The notes under the pieces: generated by a model | The model's database searches: none | What the model saw: the letters and a program-made list of their open reading frames with translations, nothing else | What the model was told of the DNA's origin: nothing | Translations under genes and position numbers: made by a program | Assembly: GCF_026343335.1 (NCBI RefSeq) | Contig: NZ_JAPELX010000001.1 | Span: 6,386,001-6,450,000 of the forward strand | Source: Streptomyces sp. NBC_00078 | GTDB lineage: Bacteria > Actinomycetota > Actinomycetes > Streptomycetales > Streptomycetaceae | Length of the DNA: 64,000 bases | Direction of reading: 5' to 3' | Part shown: piece by piece, positions 52,554 through 60,712 of the stretch | Numbering within the stretch: the first letter of the stretch is position 1 | Layout of the letters: every line of letters starts with the position of its first letter

Positions 52554-52853
52554 CTACCGCCCGTTTGACGAACTCCCGGTGGCCGTGGCCGTGGGTCTGG
52601 GCAGGTGGGCGGGTGAGGTCGGGGGCGGGTGGTCCGGCGACGGCGCCTCGGTGGCGCGGGAGCGGGGGTGGGACGGCTGCACAGTCGGCGCCGGGTGCGA
52701 GCCGCTTCCGCCCCCATTCGCCGAGGAGCCGACGAGATTGCCCGTCACCTGGACCGCGGCGCCGCAGACGAGCAGCACTGCAGCCAGCCTGGTCAGTCCG
52801 ACGGAGGCGCGCAGTGGCCTGGAGGCCGTGGAACGTGGGTCGACGTCCATCAT
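52554..52853 (-). CDS. Small single-pass membrane protein with proline-rich tail (99 aa)
   Basis: The ATG at 52853 overlaps the vWA gene stop (ATGA), so this is the last gene of the minus-strand operon. A membrane helix (about 22-42, LTRLAAVLLVCGAAVQVTGNLV) is followed by a Ser/Pro/Thr-rich disordered tail. There is no recognisable domain. The upstream kinase-like and PP2C proteins are also membrane-anchored, so it may help assemble the complex at the membrane. Confidence 0.65.
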   Translation of the reverse strand: MMDVDPRSTASRPLRASVGLTRLAAVLLVCGAAVQVTGNLVGSSANGGGSGSHPAPTVQPSHPRSRATEAPSPDHPPPTSPAHLPRPTATATGSSSNGR

Positions 52854-53503
52854 CAGTCCACGTACTCCTGGGCGACCTCGACGTACTTGAAGCCCTTGAC
52901 GTCGGTGGCGATCTGCATCTGACCGGTCTTCGACGAGGCGATCAGGGTGTTGAGCAGACCGGTGATCGCTGCGCTCAGCGCCGACTCGGTGTCCGAACCG
53001 TCGGCGATGAACAGCGCCTTGGTCGCCACCTGTTCCAGCACGTCGCGCCTCGCGCCGCCGAAGCCGTACGCGATCACGTGAGGGTACCGCGGCCAGTCCC
53101 TGTCCACGAGCCTGCGGAAGGGGTCCTGCCAGTGCGCGTCGGTCGGAGCGCCGTCGGTCAGGAAGAAGATCGTCGGCCGTAGTACGTCGAGGTTCTGTGT
53201 CCGCAGGTTGCTGACATCCTGTTCGATGCACTCCCGCACCCGGTCGAAGGTCTTGCCGTACTCCGTGCGCCCGCCGCAGATCACCTCCGGCATGGCCGGC
53301 ACCTGTTCCATGTCCGACATCGGGATCACCACGTGCACATCGGTGGAGAAGGCGACCACGGAGACCCGGGCGAACTCCGAGACGCGGGGATTTGTCGCCA
53401 GGTTGTAGTGCAGACGGGAGAGGGTCGCGTTGAGCACTGCCTCGTGCGGCTTCATCGACGAGGACGCGTCGATCACCACGTAGGTGGGCAAGCAGAGTGA
53501 CAT
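52853..53503 (-). CDS. vWA-domain protein, TerY/YegL-like
   Basis: The 216-residue protein is a single von Willebrand A domain with a complete metal-ion-dependent adhesion site: Asp12-x-Ser14-x-Ser16 (VIDASSSM), Thr80 in GGRT, and Asp117 in FFLTDGAPTD. The Cys-containing ICGGRTEYGKTFDRV segment matches TerY-type proteins. ATG 53503 has AGAGGTG just upstream; a longer frame above it overlaps the kinase gene. With the adjacent kinase-like and PP2C genes it forms a TerY-P-type triad, in which the vWA protein is thought to be the phosphorylated scaffold. Cytoplasmic. Confidence 0.9.
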   Translation of the reverse strand: MSLCLPTYVVIDASSSMKPHEAVLNATLSRLHYNLATNPRVSEFARVSVVAFSTDVHVVIPMSDMEQVPAMPEVICGGRTEYGKTFDRVRECIEQDVSNLRTQNLDVLRPTIFFLTDGAPTDAHWQDPFRRLVDRDWPRYPHVIAYGFGGARRDVLEQVATKALFIADGSDTESALSAAITGLLNTLIASSKTGQMQIATDVKGFKYVEVAQEYVD

Positions 53504-53517
53504 GGTGCACCTCTGAG

Positions 53518-54654
53518 CTAGTGGTTGGCGGCGATGACGAACAGCAGGATCACGGCTAAGGCGAGTACGAGAATCCAGCCGGTCTGCGGGTCGGACTTGG
53601 GCGGTACGGGGGGCGTCGGTTCGGGTTTCTTCCCGGGCTGAGGGACGCCGGCGGTGGACTGCGAGGTCGGCTGCGGCTGAGGGATCGGCTGCGGGGGCAA
53701 CGGGGGCAGCGCGGTGCGTGCCGGACGTGGTGTGGTCCTGAGATAGGGACCGCCGTCCAGCGCCAGATTCAACTGAGCGGCCGAGGGCCGTCGTTCGCGG
53801 TCGGCCGCGAGCAGCATGTCCAGCAGGACTTCGGATACGGCGGGCTGGTTCGGCCAGGGTGATTCGGCGACGGCGTGGAAGGTGTCCGCGTCGCGCCGGC
53901 CCGTCATGCATTTGGCGACGAGCAGCCCGAGCCGGTAGCGGTCGGTGTACTCGTCCGCGTCGGTGCCCGGCGGTGTGAGCGGGTCGGCCCAGTTCGGCTG
54001 GTGGATGTCAGGCATCTTCTGCGGCTGACAGCCGTCGACGTCGATGAGGTAGACGGAGCGCTGATCCGGGCTCCAGAAGGCGTTGGAGAACGACCAGTCC
54101 GAGTAGACCAGGCCCAGACTCTCCAAGATCGTGGCGAGCTCCGTCAGTTGGAGACAGGCGGCCAGCCTTCCCGCAAAGCCGGGGGGCGGCAGTCCGACGC
54201 CCCGGATCGACTCCTCGGACTTCGCCAGCCAGTCGATCTCCACGAAGCGGCGGTCGCTGAACGCGCCGCGCCGCAGCTCGGCACGGTACTGCTCGGGCGC
54301 CATCGGGATCACACAGCCGACGGCCGGGTTGCCGGGCTCGTGGATCCGGGCTGCGGGCCAGCATGTGCCGGCGTACAGGAGCGCACGATCCGCGTCCGGC
54401 AGCGTGCCCGGAGCCGAGATCAGCAGGTCGATCCTGTCGGCGTCCTCCGGGTGCTGGTCCGGCCGGTAGAGCTTGGCCAGCCAGCCCGGATGGTTCGTCA
54501 GCGGCTGTACGGCGACGGCCTGGCCGTTGTGTTCGGAGATCGGCGCGGCCAATGGTCCGAGATCGCTGACGCTCACGGTCCGTGGCAACACCCAGCCCCG
54601 CGGATCGGCCGCCGGGACGGCGCCGGCGCCGTCGACGAGATGGGGTTCTGTCAT
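53518..54654 (-). CDS. Kinase-like protein of the TerY-P/YegI type with C-terminal membrane anchor
   Basis: The 378-residue protein starts at ATG 54654, overlapping the PP2C stop (ATGA). The kinase fold is divergent but keeps the key acids: Lys61 in GWLAKLYRPD (ATP lysine), Asp186 and Asn191 in VYSDWSFSNAF (catalytic loop, HRD replaced by YSD), and Asp205 in LIDVDGCQ (DFG replaced by DVD, as in YegI-type kinases where it reads IDxDSFQ). There is no glycine-rich loop. A proline-rich linker (about 307-357) leads to a single membrane helix (360-375), so the kinase faces the cytoplasm. It probably phosphorylates the vWA partner or itself, with reversal by the PP2C. Confidence 0.85.
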   Translation of the reverse strand: MTEPHLVDGAGAVPAADPRGWVLPRTVSVSDLGPLAAPISEHNGQAVAVQPLTNHPGWLAKLYRPDQHPEDADRIDLLISAPGTLPDADRALLYAGTCWPAARIHEPGNPAVGCVIPMAPEQYRAELRRGAFSDRRFVEIDWLAKSEESIRGVGLPPPGFAGRLAACLQLTELATILESLGLVYSDWSFSNAFWSPDQRSVYLIDVDGCQPQKMPDIHQPNWADPLTPPGTDADEYTDRYRLGLLVAKCMTGRRDADTFHAVAESPWPNQPAVSEVLLDMLLAADRERRPSAAQLNLALDGGPYLRTTPRPARTALPPLPPQPIPQPQPTSQSTAGVPQPGKKPEPTPPVPPKSDPQTGWILVLALAVILLFVIAANH

Positions 54655-55856
54655 GCCCGGCCACCGTTCCACATCACGACAGCGGTGCGGTCGTCGAGGC
54701 ACTGCGGTGCGTCGAAGCCGACGTCGGCGGTGAACCGCGTGGCCGGGACCGGCGAGCGCCAGGCGTTCGCGAAGTACTCGTTGACGTTGCCTGCCGGGTC
54801 AGCCCACGCGTCGCCGATCCCGTCCGTGACCAGGGCGAGCGCGGCGCCGGGAGCCAGCGTGACGTACTGGCCCATGGCCAGTTGCGGTGTGTCCGGCAGC
54901 CGCCCGGCGACCTCGTTCGAGACCACCGCGGCCGTACGGTCCTTCGCCTCGCCGGCGGAGCACTGCCACAGCGGGGCGTGCGGGTCGAGCGTCCAGGCCG
55001 TACTGTCGCCGAGCCACGTGATCCAGGCCCTGGCAACGCCGTTCGTGTCCGGCTCGGCGAGCACCGCTGTGATCAGTACGGTGGCCACGTCCGAGGTGTC
55101 GACGCGGCGTCCGGCCGCGTGCGCGGCGACCGATTCCGCGATCCGCCCGTACAGATCTTTGAAATCCAGCCGGTTGAAGCCCACGGTCTCGATCTGCTCG
55201 CGCAGCAGGGTGACGGCCTGGCTGGAGGCAGTGGTGGCCCCGGCGTCGGACCAGGCCGCGCTGGACAGGCCGTCGGCCACGGCCATGATCGCGTACCGGC
55301 TGTCCCGGCTTCGCCCGATCCGGTACGAGTCCTGCCGCGGCTGTGCGGGTTGGCTGCAGCGGTGGCCGGGCCCGATGACGGAGGCTGCGCGGACGGTGAA
55401 GGCACCGACCGTGGCCTCGTCGGCAGCGATCCCGTTCTGGACCGTGCGCTCGGGCAGCTGCCAGGGGTAGCCCTGGGCACGGGCGCCGTCGCCGAAGAGG
55501 GGAACGCTCAGGTCGGTCGGCCGCTCGCGCAGGAACGGCCGGGGTCCCGGGGGCCGGGGCTGGGGCGCTGCCGCCGGTCCGGTGACGTAGCGGCAGACCG
55601 GGACAGTCGGGCTGAGCCGGGGTTCCGGTTCGCGCCGATCCTGCTGCCGGGCGGGCGTCGCGGCGGACTCCGACCTCAGCACGGCCGCCGCGCCGACGAC
55701 ACCCACGGCCGCGAGGGCGAACCCGTCGACGAGCAGGCCGTACCGCCGATGTTCCGTGCCGACCTCGATGAAGGCCCCGATGACGACGGCCACGAGCAGC
55801 ACTGCCCGCGCACGTCCGTTCATGAGGCCGCCTCGGTGGCTGGTGTACTCGCTCAC
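54651..55856 (-). CDS. PP2C-type Ser/Thr phosphatase with N-terminal membrane helices
   Basis: The 401-residue protein starts at GTG 55856, overlapping the upstream stop (GTGA); ATG 55823 is the alternative. Two membrane helices (about 15-32 and 40-60) and a Pro-rich linker precede a PP2C domain. Its metal-binding acids are present: Asp176 (RQDSYRIG), Asp195-Gly196 (MAVADGLSSA), Asp345-Gly346 (LVTDGIGD) and Asp388-Asp389 (CLDDRTAVV), along with the GDST turn at 284-287. All catalytic positions look intact. It would antagonise the adjacent kinase-like protein at the membrane, like YegK with YegI. Confidence 0.9.
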   Translation of the reverse strand: MSEYTSHRGGLMNGRARAVLLVAVVIGAFIEVGTEHRRYGLLVDGFALAAVGVVGAAAVLRSESAATPARQQDRREPEPRLSPTVPVCRYVTGPAAAPQPRPPGPRPFLRERPTDLSVPLFGDGARAQGYPWQLPERTVQNGIAADEATVGAFTVRAASVIGPGHRCSQPAQPRQDSYRIGRSRDSRYAIMAVADGLSSAAWSDAGATTASSQAVTLLREQIETVGFNRLDFKDLYGRIAESVAAHAAGRRVDTSDVATVLITAVLAEPDTNGVARAWITWLGDSTAWTLDPHAPLWQCSAGEAKDRTAAVVSNEVAGRLPDTPQLAMGQYVTLAPGAALALVTDGIGDAWADPAGNVNEYFANAWRSPVPATRFTADVGFDAPQCLDDRTAVVMWNGGRA

Positions 55857-56269
55857 GGCCGTTCCCCGGAATTGCGGGAATTCGGCCCGGAGGCAAAGTG
55901 CTGATTGCCGTGTTGCACCGCGAATACCTCACCTGAATGGTTGGCGGAATTGACCTGGATCACGATTTCCGGCCTTTCTGGAGTCCGCAGCGAAGCCAGG
56001 GGCATGACGTCCTGGGCGAGATCCGGGTTCCGGGTGAGCAGCTGGGACAGGGCCTCGGTCCAGTAGTCCACTGCCCCGGCGTCGACCGCTCCCCTCGCGG
56101 CGGTCGACTGCCGGTTCAGCGCGGCGGACAGCTCGTTGTGGCGACCGCCGTGAACGTGTGCGAGGACGCTGCTCATCAGCCTCTTCGCCTCCTGCCAGAG
56201 ATCGGTGCCCATTGCGGAGACCAGAGCGGTGGCGCCGCTCGCGGCCAGCCCGGCGAGTTCCTCGTTCAT
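55853..56269 (-). CDS. Small helical protein with C-terminal FAVQHGNQ tag (effector/adaptor-like)
   Basis: The 138-residue protein from ATG 56269 (GTG 56275 possible) has an all-helical N-terminus (ASGATALVSAMGTDLWQEAK, about 8-95) of a type common in small Streptomyces proteins of conflict-type loci. It ends in a strand-rich tail with EVFAVQHGNQHF (114-125). The same tag ends the upstream cyclase-like protein and the 77-residue protein across the locus. No enzyme motif is visible. It starts 9 nt after the upstream stop and overlaps the PP2C start. An adaptor role, recruiting the triad through the tag, is inference. Confidence 0.8.
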   Translation of the reverse strand: MNEELAGLAASGATALVSAMGTDLWQEAKRLMSSVLAHVHGGRHNELSAALNRQSTAARGAVDAGAVDYWTEALSQLLTRNPDLAQDVMPLASLRTPERPEIVIQVNSANHSGEVFAVQHGNQHFASGPNSRNSGERP

Positions 56270-56278
56270 CGGCACGTA

Positions 56279-57046
56279 TCAACCCCGGTCGTTGAGGCGG
56301 ATGTACTGATCGCCCCGGTGTACGGCGAAGGCCGTACCGTTTCCCGTGGCCTGGACGAGTTGCTCCACGGTCCGCGGCTCGGGCTCGGGCTTGGGCTCGG
56401 GATCGGGCTGCACAGGCTGCTCGCCGGAGCCGGAAGCCCGGCCGGAACCGAGGCGTGGACCGACGGGGCTGCCCGGGTACCAGAGCCAGGCCCGCGCTGC
56501 GTACTCCTTGACCCGGACGGGGGCTTCGGTGAAGGCGTCGGCTTCGAGCCCCTCGTAGCCGTGCCCGACCGTTTCGTCGTAGAAGTGGTGCGAAAGGATC
56601 GCGGCCACCGGGGTGCCGTCGGTGCCGGCCAGGGTCGCGTCCCGGAGCGGGGCCGAGTCGAGCAGCCGGGCCAGCGCCTCGAACGGGGCGCCGGAGACGG
56701 TGCCGTCCCGATCGAGCCGGATCTCCCCGGCGTGCAGTGCGGCCCGTACCCGCAGCCTGGTGTCCGCGCCGGCGTGCTCGTTGTGTTCGCGGATCCGTGA
56801 GCTCAGCTCCGGGAGCAGCGGGAACAGCAGTCCGGCCTTGGGCAGCGCGGCCGGGGCGACGAGTTGGCAGCCGTCGCCGGTGTCGACGTACAAGAGGTCC
56901 TGCGCGTTCAGATTCGCGATGCCCAGGGCGTCGAACAGCGTGGAACGCAGAACCCTTCGGATTTCTTGCAGCCGTTGTTCGCCGCGTCCCGCGGAGCCCG
57001 CGATGTCGCACGCCAGCAGGGCTCGGTATTCGTACCTCGGATTCAC
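56279..57046 (-). CDS. Class III nucleotide cyclase-homology-domain protein with C-terminal tag
   Basis: The 255-residue protein starts at GTG 57046, with GGAGGG upstream. A cyclase homology domain fills about 5-190: YRALLACDIAGSAGR contains the first metal Asp14; VDTGDGCQLVAP holds Asp55/Asp58; RVRAALHAGEIRLDRDGTVSGAPFEALARLLD matches the later core. Substrate-specifying residues are not clear, so it may be an active cyclase, make another nucleotide, or only bind one. A Pro/Glu linker (214-224) leads to the tag AFAVHRGDQYI (239-249). It is the first gene of the operon and divergent from a Crp-type regulator, which suggests a cyclic-nucleotide link. Confidence 0.82.
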   Translation of the reverse strand: MNPRYEYRALLACDIAGSAGRGEQRLQEIRRVLRSTLFDALGIANLNAQDLLYVDTGDGCQLVAPAALPKAGLLFPLLPELSSRIREHNEHAGADTRLRVRAALHAGEIRLDRDGTVSGAPFEALARLLDSAPLRDATLAGTDGTPVAAILSHHFYDETVGHGYEGLEADAFTEAPVRVKEYAARAWLWYPGSPVGPRLGSGRASGSGEQPVQPDPEPKPEPEPRTVEQLVQATGNGTAFAVHRGDQYIRLNDRG

Positions 57047-57219
57047 AATCCCTCCGCAATTACGACGGGGGCCGGCAATTCGAAGATCGAATTGCTGTCG
57101 TCCCTGTTGTCCGGTGCAGACAAGATGATTGACGGGATCGTAGAGGAGGGGTCCCCGGGTAGAACGGCTACTAATACGGCTTGTGCGGCTTCGGCCGTAC
57201 GACGAGAGGGGTGTGGCCG

Positions 57220-57954
57220 ATGAGCAACACACGTGTTCGCGGGGCAGCGGCCTACTGGCCGCCGGCCGGGCTGCTCGGCCGGGTCGACGAGGCCGACCGC
57301 GCCATCCTGCTGAGACTCGGCCACAGCGTGACCTACCCGGCCGGTCAGATCGCCATCCGCGAGGCCGACACCTCGGACTTCGCGCTGCTCCTGCTCGGCG
57401 GCATGATGAAAGTCACCGCGCTCGCGCAGGACGGCCGCGAGGCGCTGGTGGCCGTACGGATGGCCGGGGACCTGGTCGGGGAGTTCGCCGGGATCGACGG
57501 CCAGCTGCGCACGGGCACCGTGACCGCCTGCGGCAGGGTGCTGGCCCGCTACATACTCCGCTCCGAACTGCTGGAGTGCACAAAACAGCACCCCTCCATA
57601 GGACTTGCACTCAGCGCGAGCGTGGTGGCCAAGCTGCGCACGGCGACCGGCCGGATCGTCGACTTCACCGGATGCGACGTGCTCGGGCGGCTGGCCAGGA
57701 TCCTCCACCACCTGGCCGTCATCTACGGGCCTCCCGACCGCAACGAAGCTCAACTCCCGCTGTCGCAGCCGGAGATGGCCACCCTGGCCGGCGCGGCGGA
57801 GTCGTCGATCCACAAGGCCCTGCGGGCGTTGCGGGAGTCGGGCGCGGTCGTGACCGGCTACCGGAGGATCACGATCCTCGATCTGGACCACCTCGCCCGG
57901 ATCGCCGCCGCGGCCGGGCCCGACGGATCGCCGGCGATCTCGCCGAACACGTAA
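57220..57954 (+). CDS. Crp/Fnr-family transcription regulator
   Basis: The 244-residue protein starts at ATG 57220, with GAGAGGGG 8 nt upstream. The N-terminal cyclic-nucleotide-binding domain keeps the phosphate-cassette pattern as GDLVGEFAGIDGQLRTGTV, including the ligand Glu and Arg. The C-terminal winged helix reads LSQPEMATLAGAAESSIHKALRALRESGAVV, with a changed recognition helix. There is no cysteine cluster for an iron-sulfur site. It is divergent from the cyclase-like operon and 80 nt upstream of the NTPase gene, so it probably controls both arms. The ligand might be the product of the neighbouring cyclase-like protein. Confidence 0.92.
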   Translation: MSNTRVRGAAAYWPPAGLLGRVDEADRAILLRLGHSVTYPAGQIAIREADTSDFALLLLGGMMKVTALAQDGREALVAVRMAGDLVGEFAGIDGQLRTGTVTACGRVLARYILRSELLECTKQHPSIGLALSASVVAKLRTATGRIVDFTGCDVLGRLARILHHLAVIYGPPDRNEAQLPLSQPEMATLAGAAESSIHKALRALRESGAVVTGYRRITILDLDHLARIAAAAGPDGSPAISPNT

Positions 57955-58034
57955 AAGCACCGGGTTCGCACGAAAGGTCGGCGTCAGCCTGACCGAGTGC
58001 CGGGACCCGGCGTTGGAGAGGACGGGGGAAGCAG

Positions 58035-60440
58035 ATGTCAGAGAACAACGGTGCGCCGGACGATTCCAGGCGGATCCGGGCAGGCGACGTGTCCGGAACG
58101 GTGGTCATAGGCAGCGGCAACACCGTGAGCAACCTGAGGATCACCGCCGAGTCCGGTTCGACCGTCACCGTGCACGGGGGACCGCTGCCGGATCCGGTCC
58201 AACGCCCGTCGATCTCCCAGCTGCCGCGATCCGCCGCCGAGCCGCTGTTCGGACGAGCGCGGGACCTGCGCGTACTGCGAGAGGCGATCGAGACACGTCA
58301 GTTGGTGCAGGTCTGGGGCGCGCCCGGGGTCGGCAAGAGTGCGTTGCTGCGCCACCTCGCGTGCACGATGGCGCGCGGGCCCGAAGGCGCGGCCTACATC
58401 GAAGCCGGCGGACGTACGGCTGATGACATCGCGCAGGCGATATTCGACATCGGTTTCGACGCGCCGAACTACAAGCCGTCGCTGGAGGTGCTGAAGGAGC
58501 ATCTGAAGACCCTGCGGCTGCGGATCTACCTGGACGACGCGGGACTCGGCGAGAAGGACCTGCGCCGACTCTTCGACATGGCCGGGCAGTCCACGTTCGT
58601 CTTCACCTCGCAGCAGCGGTCCGCGGTCGACGGTGTGCACGCGATCCGACTCGAAGGGCTGACGGCCTCGGCGGCGGCGGAACTGGTGGAGACGCTGCTC
58701 TCCCGCGAACTGCGGCCCGACGAGGTGCCGATCGTGGACGCGCTGTGCGACGCGGTGGACGGCAACCCGCTCCGGCTGCGGCGCATCGCCTTGTCGGCCG
58801 CGACCGGCAAGGGCCTGCCGGGCATCGCCGATCTTCCCGAACTCCTTCCCGCACTGCTGAACAGGCTCCTGCCGCAGGAGCGCGACCTGCTGTACCTGCT
58901 CGGCTCGCTGTCCGGCGCCGAGTTGGCCGCCCGGCATCTCAATGATCTGCTCGGCCGGCCGGACACCGATGCGCTCGCCGACGGTCTGGCGCGACACGGC
59001 CTGCTGTTCGCCTCGGAGACCGGCTACAGCTGTCCGCCGGACGTCGCCGAGTGCGTGCTGAACAGTCGGAAGACGGGGTTTCCCGTCGATCGGCTCTGCC
59101 GGGCGCTCACCGCGTGGGTCGAGGCGAGGGACACCACCCCCGACGACGTCGCGGCCCACTTTCAGGCCCTGGATGTCGCGGTGCTGCGAGCGGAGCAGAG
59201 CGGACACGCACAGCTCGGAGCGGCGCTGGCCCGTGCCGCCTCGCCGAAACTGGCGCTGTCCCGGCAGTTCGACGCGTGGGGCAGCCTGCTCGGAGTCGGC
59301 TGGGCAGCGGCGAAGAGTGCGGGGGACAAGGAGGGCGAGGAGTTCTTCCTGCACGAGGCTCGCACCCGACGGAGGGCGCTCGGCCGGGGTGCGCTGACGG
59401 CAGCCCTGGTGCTCGAGGCGGACGTGCTGTGGCGGGAACTCACCGCCCTGCACACGCATTCGGCGGCCCACCAGGTCGCCAACGCGGCGTCGACCAGCAC
59501 ACCGCTGACCAGCACACCGACGGTCCACCCGGGCACCCCGGCGCACGGCGCGGGCAGCACACACGCCGTCACCCACTCGACCGTCCACACATCCGCGGCT
59601 TCGGCTCCCGCGCACACAGCCTTGACCGCCCACGGGGCGAGGCCGGTTGTCGACCTGTCCCATGCCTCCGCGCAGCCGCACGTCGCGGTCCACGCGGCTG
59701 GTGCACACTCAGCGGTACCGATACCTCCGCGGATCGACCTCTCGGCGGCGCACTCTTCCGTCACCCCGTCGAGGCACGCCGTGAGCACCACGACGACTGC
59801 GGCGAATGCAGGCCAAACGGGGGTCGCCGCCGGCGGTGCGGCGGGTGCCACGGGCGGAATATCGGCACTCGCCCTCGCCTGCGTGATCGGCGCCGTAGCC
59901 GTGCTGGGCGTGGGTGCCACGGTCTACGCGAACGACCAGGCGGACCAGTCTCCGGTCGTCTCGTCGAGTTCCGTCAGTACGCCGGACCTGAGCGATGACA
60001 CCTTGCCCACCGACGACACCACGTCCAGCGTCGACCCCGTGTGCGCGACCGTGATTACCGAACTGTCGTCAGCGACCCAGCAGTTCAACACCGACGCCGC
60101 CATCGCGTCCGACGCGGTCGACTCGTACAACAGCGACATGAACGCCTACAACTCGGGCGAGTCGTCCACCGCTCCCGACGACAGCACGTTGCTCTCGCAG
60201 GTCAGTACCGTCATCAGCGACCTGAACTCCGTCGAGTCCACGTTGCGGGGGGCGATCTCGCAAGCCCAGGACAGCTCCGTGGAATCAGACCTCGACGACA
60301 TGCTGACCGCCACTCAGCAGATCCAGAGCCTGTACCAGTCGTACGAGAACGATCCGGGAGCTTCCGGCGTCGACACGTCGAGTCAGACCTCGGCGATGAA
60401 CTCGGCGTCAGACAGCCTGCAGACCGACTGCGGCGAGTGA
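58035..60440 (+). CDS. Membrane-anchored STAND-like NTPase with extracytoplasmic domain
   Basis: The 801-residue protein starts with a short beta motif GDVSGTVVIGSGNTV (17-31) shared with the 77-residue protein. A STAND-type NTPase follows: LFGRARDLRVL, Walker A GAPGVGKS (95-102), Walker B LRIYLDDAG (about 175-183), the sensor strand FVFTSQQRS and a winged-helix-like segment (about 270-350). A Thr/Ala/His-rich linker (about 473-600) leads to one membrane helix (607-630). The C-terminal 170 residues are acidic, Ser-rich and helical, with a Cys near each end (VCATVI, TDCGE), and should lie outside the cell. No WD40 or TPR repeats are seen. It may sense an outside cue and signal by ATP-driven assembly. 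Confidence 0.82.
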   Translation: MSENNGAPDDSRRIRAGDVSGTVVIGSGNTVSNLRITAESGSTVTVHGGPLPDPVQRPSISQLPRSAAEPLFGRARDLRVLREAIETRQLVQVWGAPGVGKSALLRHLACTMARGPEGAAYIEAGGRTADDIAQAIFDIGFDAPNYKPSLEVLKEHLKTLRLRIYLDDAGLGEKDLRRLFDMAGQSTFVFTSQQRSAVDGVHAIRLEGLTASAAAELVETLLSRELRPDEVPIVDALCDAVDGNPLRLRRIALSAATGKGLPGIADLPELLPALLNRLLPQERDLLYLLGSLSGAELAARHLNDLLGRPDTDALADGLARHGLLFASETGYSCPPDVAECVLNSRKTGFPVDRLCRALTAWVEARDTTPDDVAAHFQALDVAVLRAEQSGHAQLGAALARAASPKLALSRQFDAWGSLLGVGWAAAKSAGDKEGEEFFLHEARTRRRALGRGALTAALVLEADVLWRELTALHTHSAAHQVANAASTSTPLTSTPTVHPGTPAHGAGSTHAVTHSTVHTSAASAPAHTALTAHGARPVVDLSHASAQPHVAVHAAGAHSAVPIPPRIDLSAAHSSVTPSRHAVSTTTTAANAGQTGVAAGGAAGATGGISALALACVIGAVAVLGVGATVYANDQADQSPVVSSSSVSTPDLSDDTLPTDDTTSSVDPVCATVITELSSATQQFNTDAAIASDAVDSYNSDMNAYNSGESSTAPDDSTLLSQVSTVISDLNSVESTLRGAISQAQDSSVESDLDDMLTATQQIQSLYQSYENDPGASGVDTSSQTSAMNSASDSLQTDCGE

Positions 60441-60475
60441 CCTTCCTCTCCGAGACCCACCAAGAAAGGCCGGCC

Positions 60476-60709
60476 ATGCCCGCAGAATCCACACACGGAG
60501 ACATCCACACCGGGGACGTCTCAGGCACTGTCGTCGTAGGGGACAACAACCGGGTGACGAACACGACGAGTCCCCCCGAGCAGCCGGAGCCCGATCCGCA
60601 GCCTCAGCAGCAGAGTTCGGCGGAGGATCAGGCAGCCGTCTTCGCAGTCCAGCACGGCCCCATGTACGTCACGTACAACGCCGCAGCCGAGCGCGAGGCG
60701 GAAGGCTGA
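60476..60709 (+). CDS. 77-residue two-motif protein, candidate adaptor
   Basis: ATG 60476 has AAAGG 6 nt upstream and lies 35 nt after the NTPase stop, so it is in the same operon. The protein has three parts: GDVSGTVVVGDNNRV (13-27), nearly identical to the NTPase N-terminus; a Pro/Gln/Glu linker (33-46); and AAVFAVQHGPMYV (53-65), which matches the C-terminal tags of the cyclase-like and helical proteins. There is no membrane segment or catalytic residue. Having both motifs in one small protein suggests that it bridges the NTPase and the cyclase/triad arm. This is inference from motif sharing only. Confidence 0.75.
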   Translation: MPAESTHGDIHTGDVSGTVVVGDNNRVTNTTSPPEQPEPDPQPQQQSSAEDQAAVFAVQHGPMYVTYNAAAEREAEG

Positions 60710-60712
60710 GAA

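Noticed and set aside
52440..52600. Plus-strand gene containing PTFELHALLDAVTTGRGLDL
   Set aside because: It has no start codon or ribosome site and runs into antisense of the 99-residue membrane protein gene. It is at most a remnant.
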